Shown: positions 32,990-46,311, numbered from the stretch's first letter. The stretch: 64,000 nucleotides of DNA from Plasmopara viticola (GCA_001695595.3 MBPM02000008.1:1612001-1676000); one strand, 5' to 3'. The notes: generated from the sequence alone by a model not told the origin. Numbers and translations: made by a program.

Positions 32990-33061
32990 GCCCCTATAGC
33001 TCAGTGGTAGAGCACCCGCTTAGTAAGCGGAAGGTCGGTAGTTCAATCCTGCCTGGGGGCA
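32990..33061 (+). tRNA. tRNA-Thr (AGT), restored gene at LINE-D 5' end
   Basis: 72 nt, same sequence as 8761, abutting the LINE-D 5' end (ttgggaagt). Its spacer carries ccttgctc and ccttcattacgg. Confidence 0.95.
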
Positions 33062-33470
33062 TTTCTCAGACAATTATAACAAAACTCGTTCATCTCGCCC
33101 TCAGCAATCGTGAGCAGTGTGTCTAATAATTTCCTTGCTCTATTTATGCGTTATCAATAATACACTATCAAACCTTCATTACGGCGTAAGATAAAATATA
33201 GACCTTTTTTAGCTAGCTTGACTAGTAGAGGGATACACCCAAGATACTTCCGTCTCTATTAGCATTTAACTTTATCGGTGATGCCCTTTTAAGCGTACCT
33301 CCTTTTGAAACTCCCAATTTCTCCGATAAAGTTAGAACTATAGCGGGAAGTTATCAGCAAAATTCGGGCTCCCCATAAAACCCAATTAAGTACACCCAGG
33401 CCATAGCGATGGCGTGCAGACTGTTTCGTGTGATGGCAATGTAGATAGTGTGTTGTCGTCGGCAGCAATT

Positions 33471-33542
33471 GCCCCTATAGCTCAGTGGTAGAGCACCCGC
33501 TTAGTAAGCGGAAGGTCGGTAGTTCAATCCTGCCTGGGGGCA
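33471..33542 (+). tRNA. tRNA-Thr (AGT)
   Basis: 72 nt, same sequence as 8761. Downstream spacer class A (ctctattt, gtgatgcc, aactaag). Confidence 0.95.
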
Positions 33543-33946
33543 TTTCTCAGACAATTATAACAAAACTCGTTCATCTCGCCCTCAGCAATCGTGAGCAGTG
33601 TGTCTAATAATTTCTCTATTTATGCGTTATCAATAATACACTATCAAACCTCCATTACGGCGTAAGATAAAATATAGACCTTTTTTAGCTAGCTTGACTA
33701 GTAGAGGGATACACCCAAGATACTTCCGTCTCTATTAGCATTTAACTTTATCGGTGATGCCCTTTTAAGCGTACCTCCTTTTGAAACTCCCGATTTCTCC
33801 CATAAAGTTAGAACTATAGCGGGAAGTTATCAGCAAAATTCGGGCTCCCCATAAAACCCAACTAAGTACACCCAGGCCATAGCGATGGCGTGCAGACTGT
33901 TTCGTGTGATGGCAATGTAGATAGTGTGTTGTCGTCGGCAGCAATT

Positions 33947-34018
33947 GCCCCTATAGCTCAGTGGTAGAGCACCCGCTTAGTAAGCGGAAGGTCGGTAGTT
34001 CAATCCTGCCTGGGGGCA
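33947..34018 (+). tRNA. tRNA-Thr (AGT)
   Basis: 72 nt, same sequence as 8761. Downstream spacer class B (cattgctc, tgtatttag). Confidence 0.95.
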
Positions 34019-34427
34019 TTTCTCAGACAATTATAACAAAACTCGTTCATCTCGCCCTCAGCAATCGTGAGCAGTGTGTCTAATAATTTCATTGCTCTAT
34101 TTATGCGTTATCAATAATACACTATCATACCTTTATTACGGCGTAAGATAAAATATAGACCACTTTTAGCTAGCTTGACTAGTAGAGGGATACACCCAAG
34201 ATACTTCCGTCTCTATTAGCATTTAACTTTATCGGCGGTGCCCTTTTAAGCGTACCTCCTTTTGAAACTCCCGATTTCTCCCATAAAGTTAGAACTATAG
34301 CGGGAAGTTATCAGCAAAATTCGGGCTCCCCATAAAACCCAATTGAGTACACCCAGGCCATAGCGATGGCGTGCAGACTGTTTCGTGTGATGGCAATGTA
34401 TTTAGTGTGTTGTCGTCGGCAGCAATT

Positions 34428-34499
34428 GCCCCTATAGCTCAGTGGTAGAGCACCCGCTTAGTAAGCGGAAGGTCGGTAGTTCAATCCTGCCTGGGGGCA
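34428..34499 (+). tRNA. tRNA-Thr (AGT)
   Basis: 72 nt, same sequence as 8761. Downstream spacer class C (cagtgctc) ending tatttag. Confidence 0.95.
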
Positions 34500-34908
34500 T
34501 TTCTCAGACAATTATAACAAAACTCGTTCATCTCGCCCTCAGCAATCGTGAGCAGTGTGTCTAATAATTTCAGTGCTCTATTTATGCGTTATCAATAATA
34601 CACTATCAAACCTCCATTACGGCGTAAGATAAAATATAGACCACTTTTAGCTAGCTTGACTAGTAGAGGGATACACCCAAGATACTTCCGTCTCTATTAG
34701 CATTTAACTTTATCGGCGGTGCCCTTTTAAGCGTACCTCCTTTTGAAACTCCCGATTTCTCCCATAAAGTTAGAACTATAGCGGGAAGTTATCAGCAAAA
34801 TTCGGGCTCCCCATAAAACCCAATTGAGTACACCCAGGCCATAGCGATGGCGTGCAGACTGTTTCGTGTGATGGCAATGTATTTAGTGTGTTGTCGTCGG
34901 CAGCAATT

Positions 34909-34980
34909 GCCCCTATAGCTCAGTGGTAGAGCACCCGCTTAGTAAGCGGAAGGTCGGTAGTTCAATCCTGCCTGGGGGCA
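34909..34980 (+). tRNA. tRNA-Thr (AGT)
   Basis: 72 nt, same sequence as 8761. Downstream spacer class C ending tagatag. Confidence 0.95.
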
Positions 34981-35389
34981 TTTCTCAGACAATTATAACA
35001 AAACTCGTTCATCTCGCCCTCAGCAATCGTGAGCAGTGTGTCTAATAATTTCAGTGCTCTATTTATGCGTTATCAATAATACACTATCAAACCTCCATTA
35101 CGGCGTAAGATAAAATATAGACCACTTTTAGCTAGCTTGACTAGTAGAGGGATACACCCAAGATACTTCCGTCTCTATTAGCATTTAACTTTATCGGCGG
35201 TGCCCTTTTAAGCGTACCTCCTTTTGAAACTCCCGATTTCTCCCATAAAGTTAGAACTATAGCGGGAAGTTATCAGCAAAATTCGGGCTCCCCATAAAAC
35301 CCAATTGAGTACACCCAGGCCATAGCGATGGCGTGCAGACTGTTTCGTGTGATGGCAATGTAGATAGTGTGTTGTCGTCGGCAGCAATT

Positions 35390-35461
35390 GCCCCTATAGC
35401 TCAGTGGTAGAGCACCCGCTTAGTAAGCGGAAGGTCGGTAGTTCAATCCTGCCTGGGGGCA
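35390..35461 (+). tRNA. tRNA-Thr (AGT)
   Basis: 72 nt, same sequence as 8761. Downstream spacer class A, matching the spacer after 33471. Confidence 0.95.
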
Positions 35462-35865
35462 TTTCTCAGACAATTATAACAAAACTCGTTCATCTCGCCC
35501 TCAGCAATCGTGAGCAGTGTGTCTAATAATTTCTCTATTTATGCGTTATCAATAATACACTATCAAACCTCCATTACGGCGTAAGATAAAATATAGACCT
35601 TTTTTAGCTAGCTTGACTAGTAGAGGGATACACCCAAGATACTTCCGTCTCTATTAGCATTTAACTTTATCGGTGATGCCCTTTTAAGCGTACCTCCTTT
35701 TGAAACTCCCGATTTCTCCCATAAAGTTAGAACTATAGCGGGAAGTTATCAGCAAAATTCGGGCTCCCCATAAAACCCAACTAAGTACACCCAGGCCATA
35801 GCGATGGCGTGCAGACTGTTTCGTGTGATGGCAATGTAGATAGTGTGTTGTCGTCGGCAGCAATT

Positions 35866-35937
35866 GCCCCTATAGCTCAGTGGTAGAGCACCCGCTTAGT
35901 AAGCGGAAGGTCGGTAGTTCAATCCTGCCTGGGGGCA
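35866..35937 (+). tRNA. tRNA-Thr (AGT)
   Basis: 72 nt, same sequence as 8761. Downstream spacer class B with one lost C (tctccataaag). Confidence 0.95.
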
Positions 35938-36345
35938 TTTCTCAGACAATTATAACAAAACTCGTTCATCTCGCCCTCAGCAATCGTGAGCAGTGTGTCT
36001 AATAATTTCATTGCTCTATTTATGCGTTATCAATAATACACTATCATACCTTTATTACGGCGTAAGATAAAATATAGACCACTTTTAGCTAGCTTGACTA
36101 GTAGAGGGATACACCCAAGATACTTCCGTCTCTATTAGCATTTAACTTTATCGGCGGTGCCCTTTTAAGCGTACCTCCTTTTGAAACTCCCGATTTCTCC
36201 ATAAAGTTAGAACTATAGCGGGAAGTTATCAGCAAAATTCGGGCTCCCCATAAAACCCAATTGAGTACACCCAGGCCATAGCGATGGCGTGCAGACTGTT
36301 TCGTGTGATGGCAATGTATTTAGTGTGTTGTCGTCGGCAGCAATT

Positions 36346-36417
36346 GCCCCTATAGCTCAGTGGTAGAGCACCCGCTTAGTAAGCGGAAGGTCGGTAGTTC
36401 AATCCTGCCTGGGGGCA
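36346..36417 (+). tRNA. tRNA-Thr (AGT)
   Basis: 72 nt, same sequence as 8761. Downstream spacer class C. Confidence 0.95.
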
Positions 36418-36826
36418 TTTCTCAGACAATTATAACAAAACTCGTTCATCTCGCCCTCAGCAATCGTGAGCAGTGTGTCTAATAATTTCAGTGCTCTATT
36501 TATGCGTTATCAATAATACACTATCAAACCTCCATTACGGCGTAAGATAAAATATAGACCACTTTTAGCTAGCTTGACTAGTAGAGGGATACACCCAAGA
36601 TACTTCCGTCTCTATTAGCATTTAACTTTATCGGCGGTGCCCTTTTAAGCGTACCTCCTTTTGAAACTCCCGATTTCTCCCATAAAGTTAGAACTATAGC
36701 GGGAAGTTATCAGCAAAATTCGGGCTCCCCATAAAACCCAATTGAGTACACCCAGGCCATAGCGATGGCGTGCAGACTGTTTCGTGTGATGGCAATGTAG
36801 ATAGTGTGTTGTCGTCGGCAGCAATT

Positions 36827-36898
36827 GCCCCTATAGCTCAGTGGTAGAGCACCCGCTTAGTAAGCGGAAGGTCGGTAGTTCAATCCTGCCTGGGGGCA
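36827..36898 (+). tRNA. tRNA-Thr (AGT)
   Basis: 72 nt, same sequence as 8761. Downstream spacer class A', shortened at cccaatttcataaag. Confidence 0.95.
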
Positions 36899-37298
36899 TT
36901 TCTCAGACAATTATAACAAAACTCGTTCATCTCGCCCTCAGCAATCGTGAGCAGTGTGTCTAATAATTTCTCTATTTATGCGTTATCAATAATACACTAT
37001 CAAACCTCCATTACGGCGTAAGATAAAATATAGACCTTTTTTAGCTAGCTTGACTAGTAGAGGGATACACCCAAGATACTTCCGTCTCTATTAGCATTTA
37101 ACTTTATCGGTGATGCCCTTTTAAGCGTACCTCCTTTTGAAACTCCCAATTTCATAAAGTTAGAACTATAGCGGGAAGTTATCAGCAAAATTCGGGCTCC
37201 CCATAAAACCCAATTGAGTACACCCAGGCCATAGCGATGGCGTGCAGACTGTTTCGTGTGATGGCAATGTAGATAGTGTGTTGTCGTCGGCAGCAATT

Positions 37299-37370
37299 GC
37301 CCCTATAGCTCAGTGGTAGAGCACCCGCTTAGTAAGCGGAAGGTCGGTAGTTCAATCCTGCCTGGGGGCA
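37299..37370 (+). tRNA. tRNA-Thr (AGT)
   Basis: 72 nt, same sequence as 8761. Its spacer has the private acaccctggcc and is the counterpart of the unit at 23980. Confidence 0.95.
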
Positions 37371-37779
37371 TTTCTCAGACAATTATAACAAAACTCGTTC
37401 ATCTCGCCCTCAGCAATCGTGAGCAGTGTGTCTAATAATTTCCTTGCTCTATTTATGCGTTATCAATAATACACTATCAAACCTCCATTACGGCGTAAGA
37501 TAAAATATAGACCTTTTTTAGCTAGCTTGACTAGTAGAGGGATACACCCAAGATACTTCCGTCTCTATTAGCATTTAACTTTATCGGTGATGCCCTTTTA
37601 AGCGTACCTCCTTTTGAAACTCCCAATTTCTCCGATAAAGTTAGAACTATAGCGGGAAGTTATCAGCAAAATTCGGGCTCCCCATAAAACCCAATTAAGT
37701 ACACCCTGGCCATAGCGATGGCGTGCAGACTGTTTCGTGTGATGGCAATGTAGATAGTGTGTTGTCGTCGGCAGCAATT

Positions 37780-37851
37780 GCCCCTATAGCTCAGTGGTAG
37801 AGCACCCGCTTAGTAAGCGGAAGGTCGGTAGTTCAATCCTGCCTGGGGGCA
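37780..37851 (+). tRNA. tRNA-Thr (AGT)
   Basis: 72 nt, same sequence as 8761. Its spacer has gaaattcccg and gcggtaag and is the counterpart of the unit at 24461. Confidence 0.95.
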
Positions 37852-38255
37852 TTTCTCAGACAATTATAACAAAACTCGTTCATCTCGCCCTCAGCAATCG
37901 TGAGCAGTGTGTCTAATAATTTCTCTGTTTATGCGTTATCAATAATACACTATCATACCTTTATTACGGCGTAAGATAAAATATAGACCACTTTTAGCTA
38001 GCTTGACTAGTAGAGGGATACACCCAAGATACTTCCGTCTCTATTAGCATTTAACTTTATCGGCGGTGCCCTTTTAAGCGTACCTCCTTTTGAAATTCCC
38101 GATTTCTCCCATAAAGTTAGAACTATAGCGGTAAGTTATCAGCAAAATTCGGGCTCCCCATAAAACCCAATTGAGTACACCCAGGCCATAGCGATGGCGT
38201 GCAGACTGTTTCGTGTGATGGCAATGTAGATAGTGTGTTGTCGTCGGCAGCAATT

Positions 38256-38271
38256 GCCCCTATAGCTCAGT
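38256..38271 (+). repeat. tRNA-Thr stub at LINE-E 3' end
   Basis: Same junction as at 24937, exactly 13319 bp further on. Confidence 0.92.
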
Positions 38272-38279
38272 GGAAGGTT

Positions 38280-38302
38280 GTCTATATTTAGTATAATATG
38301 AC
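38280..38302 (-). other. 3'-terminal stem-loop of LINE-E
   Basis: Arms 38280-38288 and 38295-38302, identical to the LINE-D stem-loop. Confidence 0.55.
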
Positions 38303-38352
38303 AAAAGACTACCCAACTTGCCTGGTGTACTAAACTTCTCTACTGTATAACT

Positions 38353-38394
38353 AAATTTATGTATTTTCCTTAATGTAGGAAAATACACAAATTT
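38353..38394 (-). other. 18-bp hairpin in LINE-E 3' UTR
   Basis: Arms 38353-38370 and 38377-38394, same as the hairpin of LINE-D. Confidence 0.65.
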
Positions 38395-39034
38395 ATGTTT
38401 TTCCTTTTTTTATGATTTTTTTTTTTTTTTTTTTTCAAAACATCCAATCACCGGCGCATAAGGGTTTCGGTTTTACACTTTCGCCCCCATTTTGACTTCA
38501 ACTTCGATCAAAAATGGACGTTTAGACCCTTTGCGCGTGGCAACGTTTCTCGGCAACTGCGATCATTCAGCAGCTGCAATTCTGGGTACGTATGCAGCTC
38601 ATACAGCGCCGATTGCATGCTAATTGCTCACGCATACCGATGCCCCTGTCGCTCAAACGAAGGTCCGGTCTTTCAGCTCACTGTCGCGTCGTTTCGTGAC
38701 GGCGTGGTCCGCAATAGGTTCAGTGGGCCAACCATAACCGGGATCGGGTTCGGACTTTATACTGTATACAGTCAAAAATCCCTGGCTTATAAGAAATCAA
38801 AAGTCCTTGGCCTTTCATACCCCATAGGGAAAGTCTTGGCCTCTTTGACTCCATATACAAGATGGCCTCACAGGCCCAAACGTGATATAAAAAAACAAGG
38901 CCATTCCGCGCTCAGGCTCCACAAGAATACGAAAAATCGCCGGCCTTGTGAGACTCACGCGAAACAAAGTCCCCGGCCTCAGCACAAAATCGCCAACCGG
39001 CTGACGCCACATTCTTCGGCCTCCGTCGCGGCTA

Positions 39035-39134
39035 GCGCGCATCTACATCCGCTGTGAGCTTGGCCTGCAGCGTCGGACTACAGAGCGCGCATCTACATCC
39101 GCTGCGATCTTGGCCTGCAGCGTCGGACTACAGA
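39035..39134. repeat. Tandem 50-bp direct repeat in LINE-E 3' UTR
   Basis: Two 50-bp copies (39035-39084, 39085-39134), the counterpart of 25713-25812. Confidence 0.85.
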
Positions 39135-39520
39135 GCCCCTCAAGTGATGTGTTTTCACCCGGAAGGGCGACCGGCAGGCTGCCCGACCAGGTAGCTTATA
39201 CAGCAGCACGCGACGGATTGTAATCGTCCATAATGAACTCGAAATTTTTCGAAATTAACGGTGTTTCCTTCCTAGCCGTTGACTGGTTTTCCCTGTACGC
39301 ACAGCTCTTGATGGTCGTGTTTTGCTGGTCCAAGCTGCGGATTTTGCACTTGCGTGACGACCAATGAAGTTGTAAAACATTTTGTGGGTAAAGGTCGAGT
39401 CGATCGATAGGTTCGCTTTGACTGTAGCCGACATCACCACCAAAAGATCATCGGCGTCTACATCCACAGCCATATATCCGAAGTTGTCATGGAACAGAAG
39501 CCGCCTATGTAAGTTTGCAT

Positions 39521-42500
39521 TCATACCAAAAACCGAACTTGGAACAAGTAAGGGTGCTCACAGATGAATTTTCCTAGAGAAGCCGTGGAGGACAACTTTC
39601 GAAGCACCTGACGAAGCCGATCGCGTTGAGCCAATTCGTACTTGCGACGTAGGCATCCCCTAACATGAGCACTGAAAACTGTGTAAATGACGCGCAGAGC
39701 TGGTGATAGTGGGATAGGAGAACGAGTGTCAAAAATCCGGCCATTCCGCTCAGTCCAGAGAAAGTGTAAGACCACTGCTCGTGTAATGTGCCACATGTCA
39801 ACCACTTGCCTAACATGTTCGTGAACTGTATCCCGCAGTGGAGGTTCCCTTCCGATCGCAATGTCGAGCCAAGAAGGTGCGCGTGTGAAGTAAGGATACC
39901 AGTCACGAAACACGACTTCCCAAACCTCACTTGCAAGTGAGCAGTCAAAGAAGAGGTGGCGCTCTGTCTCGACCGCAGAACAGCCATCGCGAACGCAGAA
40001 AATCGCGTTCGGGTCGTCACCAAGGAAAGTAAAGCGAGACCGAACTGGAAGAAGTCGGAACGCAAGACGAAACTGAAGGTCCTCGTAAATGGGAAGCAAC
40101 AAGCCACACAAGTGCTTCCTCAGCTTTACAAACTTCTTGACATCGTCAGGTCGCGCACGAGAGTCGTGCAGTTGGATCGGGTGATCATGTACTGCTTGAA
40201 CGGGCTTTGATACAAGTGACAGGAGTTGAAGTTTTGAGACCATGGGCACAAGACGGATGCGATCGTTAACACGTACACCAGCGTACGGCAGGTTAAAGCA
40301 GTCTCCTGTTGGAACTGGTGTGTCCATGGAAAGTCCACAAAAGGCTACAACACGCTGGAAAACTTGAGTCACCTCTTTGTGCAGACGCGTAAGCCACATA
40401 AGCTGCTTGTATGCTGAGACGACAGGGTACGAATAGTCGATGTGTGCTTCCGCGAAAGTACGAGCAGTGCTCCAGACACCCGACGTATCAACAAAGTCAA
40501 CAAGCGAACGCAAGCCAAATGCGCTGGCTATGTGACGTCGAAATTCGCGCTGTGGCTCAGCGATCATGCTGATGCTGCGTCTTGGACTCCGTTCACCGTC
40601 ATCCCGAGAAGAGGGTTCAAACTGGAAGACTGGATCACCGTGAAACCAAAGAGGCTGATGCAACGCGTACCGAAATCGTTCGGCTGAGTTGAGGTCAATC
40701 CACGTAATTGGCCATTTCACCCCGTACCACAGCTTCCATGCCGCACGCCACCATGTCGACAAAAAACGGTGCCTTAGGACACCATGTCGATGCGGACTGA
40801 CAAACAAGAAGTCGAGATGTTGTCGTGGTCCCCAATCTGGAAGAACGGACGACAAAAGCAGTACGCCTGGGGTTGTCCAGTTGCATACGGCTGGTTCCGC
40901 CGCCGTGATGAACTGTTGGAGAAACTGGAGATGTTGTCGTTTCACTAAGCTTCGAGACTTGGGATCTGAAGTCCACCGTCATTGCGCTTCATCCGCAAAA
41001 AGTCATTCGGTATTAACTGGAAGGTCCTTGCTGAGCGCTCAAAACGCCTGTTCAATACAAACCTGTGAAGTGCTGCTTGCCATTTTTTCAGCGTGTGTTT
41101 TGGCGCGGTGACGAGCCTCGTGTAATGCCACAGCCGAGAGAGGACCATCGTCTGCGCGATGAGAAGCCGACCGTGCAGAGTGCGTGCCCGCCGGAACCAG
41201 AGTTTGAAACCATCATAAAACCGAGTGTCGAGCGCTTCCAGCATCTGATCTTCTGTGATGCGTTGACCAAAAGGGAAGCCGAGATACTTCACTGTGTTAT
41301 CATAGCCAAGAACTCGAACGTCTGGGATCGCAAAACAAGAACGGGAACGATGAAGGCTCATCAATACGCACTTGGACCGATTGAGCTTCGCTCCCGACCC
41401 TTGACTGTACTCTTCAACGAGGTCGAGCTGTGCTTGAACGCCTGCGATCGAACCCGAGAGCAAGGTGGAGTCGTCTGCGAAAAAGATGCTCGTAACTGTG
41501 AAATCGTCGGACAATGGGACGCCGTGTTCTTCATGTTGGCGGAGCAAGTTACCGAGAGGCTCGATCACCAAAAGAAATAGCAACGCAGACAGAGGATCAC
41601 CCTGCTTTACGCCGCGAGATGGATATAGGCCTTCAAGGATATGACCGTTGACAATCAGATGTGCTTGTGGCTTCGTGTACACGAGCTTAACCCACTCGGA
41701 GTACGTACCACCGCAACCCATACGATCTAGTACTTGGAACATGTAGTTCCAGTTGACACGGTCATATGCCTTTTCAAAGTCGAGGAACGTCGCATACGCT
41801 TCGTCGTCACGGGCCGTCACCAATCTTGAAGATCTTGAAGAAACCGCACGTGGTGGTGCAGTGACCGTCCCTTGACAAACGCCTTCTGACTTGGATGAAC
41901 AAGCTTGGACAAGAATATTTGGAGTCGAAAAGCAAGCGCCTTTGTCAAAGCCTTGACATCAACACCCATGAGAGCAATTGGACGGTAGTTGCCGGGCTCA
42001 GCTCGACAGCCGGTTTTGTGGAGTAAGCTGATAGCTGACTTCCGTTGGCACGGCAACAGCTCCCCTCGGACAAGTTGGTAATTGAAGACGATCTCGAGGC
42101 ACTCTCCAAATACATCCGGTGCGACCTGGTAAAAGGCAGCTGTAAACCCGTCCATGCCTGGAGCCGAGTTTGGTCGCATCTTTTTGATGGCATTTGCCAA
42201 GTCAACCGCGGTGATCGGGGCACTCAGCAACGCTTGTTCATCCTCGCTGAGAACACGGTCGATGGTGTTGAGAAGCCGATCAATAGCAGCTGGAGAGGGG
42301 TCCATTGACCGACCGCTGCTGCTGTTCTTGTCACCGAGGATACCACCCCAATGATCGTTGAAGACGGCACTGATATCGGCAGGGTTCTTCGATATTGATC
42401 CGTCTTGCATCCGTACTTCTTCGACACTTGTTCGTCGAACAGAGTCGTCGAGCGGGCGACAAAAGTACTTGGATGACGTCTCTGTCTGCATCGCTTGGAA

Positions 42501-43597
42501 GTCAAACGCAGTGTCATGATTGTAGGCGCGAGACGTATTGACACAGGCGTCGTACGCCCTCAAGGCCGTCTGAAAGGCCACTCGAGCGGATTCATCGCGG
42601 GTCGACCTATAACGAGAAGCTGCAGAGTCAAGGGTCTGTTGAGCATCAAAAGCGTCTTCTTGTCGGCGCCGCAGCTTGCGCTGAAGAGCCTGAAGAAGCT
42701 GACGCATCTCGATCTTTGACTTCATCCAAACTTTACCCGGGTTGGTTGCCTCGTGAAGCCTGCCCAAGACTACCTTTGCTTCGTGCGCAATGGCTTGGAC
42801 GATAGCAGGGTACTCGAGTAGCGCTGCCGAGAACCTCCAGTAACTGCGACCATGTGGCTGGGCCATCGAACGTAGCTCGACACTATGAGCAAGGTGATCA
42901 CCAGCACCTTTGGGAGGGAAGTACTTCGAGTTGTAGTACACCGCACCACAGAAGTCGTTGGAGAGAAGAATGTAGTCAAGTCGATTATAACGTGGTTGAG
43001 GGCCCGTGAAGACGCGCTTGTTGGAATGATGAATTCGCCACGCGTCCACGACCCCAAGCTGACTAATCCAATTGAGGCAAGAGCTTCGACCATTGGATAA
43101 CCGTGCACGGCCTGACGAGGAATCGACGCTTGGATTCAGAGGAGTGTTCAGATCGCCCATAACAATGTGGGTCGCGTTGATTTCAAACACATCCGTCGGA
43201 AGGTGGTCAAAGAATACGGTCTTCTCGTGTTGGTCGATTGGAGCGTACACGTTGTGTACGTACATCGGAGCATTTTGAATCGTCAATTTACTACCAAATA
43301 CCGACCTGACACTGACAGCGCTGGGAGATCATGCGCTGTGTAGAAGCCCGGGAAGTCAGAGCGGAGAATTGTCATCACGCCGCCGGACCGGGTGTTTGGC
43401 GCGACCAATGCATTCGCGTTCGGGTCGTTAACAAAGACTTGATGTCGGAAGCGAGCGTCGTGATTGAATTTTAAAGTGGAGAAGTGTGCCGCATCGCGAA
43501 ACTTAGTCTCTTGAACACATGAGAGACTATGCTTCATGAGTAGATGATCGATCAGCAAGTGACCATTCTGTTTAACTCCGTTGGTGTTGACAGTCAA
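39521..43597 (-). pseudogene. LINE-E ORF2 (endonuclease/reverse transcriptase with frameshifts)
   Basis: The last 474 codons (39521-40945), with the thumb/C-terminal region and zinc knuckle, are open here, unlike in LINE-D. The two shared one-base losses break the frame near 41820 and 40950. A private loss near 43285 (gtcaatttactacc) splits the endonuclease, and another near 43608 alters the start region. Motif content equals LINE-D ORF2. Confidence 0.9.
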
Positions 43598-43648
43598 AAG
43601 ACTGACGTTATCCACGAGATTGGAGTCGCTTCACTAAATGAAACCTCG

Positions 43649-46221
43649 TTAATAGTCCAGGCTCAAGGACCCGGCTACTAATCGCGGAACATTCTCCACG
43701 ACTTGTATTTGTAGGACCGCACATTCTTCGGGGTAGAAGAGGTTGCAGTCACGGAGATATTCGAGATCGTCAAGGAGCTGGCCTTGCCACTGCACTCTGG
43801 ACCAAATGTCAAAGCAGTGTCGACCAATCTCTGATCGCAGTAGTAACAGCAGTGTGTTAGGGTGCAGAAGACGGCGATTTTGTGCGGCAATCCACAACAC
43901 TTCCTGACCGGTGATACGCTGAATCCACATGTCCTTCTCGAAGACATGAGGCGCTGTGCACATTAGCATCAGCTCGAATAAAGAAAGAGCTCGCGTTGCG
44001 CGAATGTTCGACTCGTGTACTGGGTCCTTCCACAAACTCTCTGTCCGCTCGAAGAGTTCTTCACGCGTCCTCGGTATTTTAGAGCCAAATCGTTTCGTCC
44101 ATTTCGACGCAAAAGTCGTCGAGGAAGTTGGATCCGATGCGCTCAGCACCCGGTTCAGCAAATGTAGCTGTGCCACCCCGTTGACATGATCCTTGAGCTC
44201 CTTCATATCCGCAAGCAAGGCAGCGTTGAAGCCGAGCGGTGTGCCCACACTCGCGAGATGAGTCAGCGTGTCGGGGTTGTGGTATTTTTAAGTGTCTTCC
44301 TCACACCTTCAATGCGAGCGTCCGCTACAGCCAGGTGATTCGGTCGAAGTTGGAGATCTGCCGTCTCTTCGACGTCCTTCATCTCATCGACAATCTCCTG
44401 GATCATCATCGGCTTCGGCGATTTAGACACCTTTGTGTGTTTTTTTACGAAGAAATGCGACGACTCCGAGCTATTCTCGATCGCTTCCGGGACCTTTACC
44501 TTGCGAGGGACGATCTGATAGCGAGTGGGGGCACCCTTCGAGAGCATAGCTGACGAGCAGTCAAACTCGACTTCAACCGAGTTCAGCACATCGTAGTAAT
44601 TGCTAGTGGCAAGCTTCTGGGCCGGTGCTGGCTGAGTGCTCTTTAACATAGACCCGAAGGTCTTTTCAGCACGGCGGCGCTTGGCCTTGTTCACCTTACT
44701 CACCACGACCTCATTGTTAGCCAAACTTAGCGCTGGCGCCGGTGCAGGCAGCAGGGTCGAGGGCAGGAGGCGCAGCGCATTTTTTGGACTACCAGGAGGA
44801 CTGACCAAGGAGCCGGTATTGTCAAGAGAGAGAATACTCACTGCGTCATCTTTCTTCGGTCCAGAGTCGTCCCCCAAAGTATTCAATCCCTTGACGACGT
44901 CAGCGTACGACGGACCAGACGGTTCTGTCGGCAAAGCTGACGATGTGACGTCACCAATGCGGTCGAGGTTGAGCGCGTACGGCGACTTCTGCCCAAACCC
45001 AAGACGGTGGGACGGAAAAGCAGCGTTGCGACCTTGTGCTGGATACTGTGAGCAGCTAAAGATGATCTGATCGCAAACCTTGCCGTCGATGACGACGGCC
45101 TTTGGTGGCGTTGACGAGCGGAAATAAACACGCCATGTTGCTGTTGTGAGGCCCGACTGAATATTGACGTCTCGGAAAGTGCCGTAAATTGGTTCCGCAC
45201 CAAGCCGGAAGAATCTTTCCATGAGGGAGGCGTGCGAGAAGATGCTATCGACACCCGAGATGTCAAGATAGTACCGGTCTGCAAGGATGTCAAAGTCCGA
45301 GAACGTAAACGTGTGGCCGAGAATGCGGACGGGCTGTCGAGCAAGCTCAGTACATGCCTTTCGGTCTTTGACACGCACACAAAGCTCGCCGGCCCGGCCC
45401 TTGGAGATTTGTCCGATCTGGCAATCGTTGACTTGCGCTTGGACCACTGGATTTCCGTTGTCCTTGAGAAACGATGTTGCAATCTTGTTGATACCAGTAC
45501 GCTGGAACGCTTGCCCGGTTTTGACGGTCATCACGTACCGCGTCTGGGGCAGCTCGTACGGCCGAGCGCGCTCGATTGGCGACCGCAGCTGACTCCAGTC
45601 TACTCCCTTTTCGTAGAGAGCGTCGATGGTTTCAATATCGACCGCAGACGGTTGAGGCGTTATAAGTACGCCCGAGTTTCGGTACCGAGGCGAAGCGGTG
45701 TCGCGCCGAAGCTCGTCGTCTTGGGCTAGAAGCGCACGGAGCGACCCATTTGGCACCGCTGTCGCATTATTCGGGTGTTCGCCAGCCATAGCCGTATCAC
45801 CCGAGGCATCGTCGCTGGGTACGGCATCGTTGGTGCTGGAGTTGCCGACAGCGAGGGACATGTCAGTACTTTGAAGAAGCACCGTCATACCACTGCCTAC
45901 GTCGACGGCTCGAGAAGCGTCTCCGTCTCCAGAGGATGGATGGCCACTAGGTTTCATCAGGCTGCTAACGCCACCAACCTTGATGGATGGTGGCGCATTA
46001 GTCGTACAAGTGCTTGTGGATAATCCATGGTCGAGAACATCTGTTAATACACACTCATTTGCAGCAAGTGTCGCAGCATTCGTATCCGTGGCGGAAGAGT
46101 CATGATGAGGTCTTACCATCTCCGTCGGTGAGAAAAACGATCCGGTCGTGGGAGATGGTGGGTTCGCACCATCATTGCACATCTCACAGGAAGGTAAGAG
46201 GAGAGGGTTGTTCTGATTCAT
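43649..46221 (-). pseudogene. LINE-E ORF1 (one frameshift)
   Basis: It starts at ATG 46221 and is open for about 650 codons to 44263, where a base change and a one-base loss near 44275 shift the frame. The last 199 codons (43649-44248) continue in the other frame to the family stop. LINE-D is intact at this place. Confidence 0.88.
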
Positions 46222-46311
46222 TGAACTCAAAAAAAAGGGGGCGGGGAAGGGGTTGGGGTACTTCTGTTATTGACTGGATCGACTTGTGCTCGACGAGGCA
46301 AATTGGGAAGT

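Larger units (their letters stand above)
32990..38271 (+). repeat. tRNA-Thr array segment 4, eleven uninterrupted units
   Basis: Eleven complete tRNA-Thr genes head to tail every 472-481 bp, then the stub joining LINE-E. Spacers fall into classes in the order A B C C A B C A' D E after the first unit. Class A has ctctattt, gtgatgcc and aactaag; B has cattgctc and tatttag; C has cagtgctc. Spacers hold no reading frame or second RNA gene that I can support. The first T run of four or more lies about 140 nt past each tRNA. Confidence 0.95.
38272..39520 (-). other. LINE-E 3' UTR
   Basis: Same content as the LINE-D 3' UTR: T tracts (38400-38435), a tandem 50-bp repeat (39035-39134) and two hairpins. 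It differs at a T/A tract and at cctatgtaag, where LINE-D has an extra ta. Confidence 0.75.
38272..46311 (-). mobile_element. LINE-E, segmental duplicate of LINE-D
   Basis: About 8040 bp, nearly identical to LINE-D including its flanking array units, and differing mainly by single-base insertions or losses. It holds ORF1 (43649-46221), ORF2 (39521-43597) and the 3' UTR. Confidence 0.92.

Noticed and set aside
32990..38271. CRISPR-like regular array
   Set aside because: The repeated unit is about 480 bp, contains a clear tRNA gene, and the spacers are homologous and not unique.
24953..46311. LINE-D and LINE-E as two independent recent insertions
   Set aside because: Flanking array units share private variants at a constant offset, so the pair is a segmental duplication.
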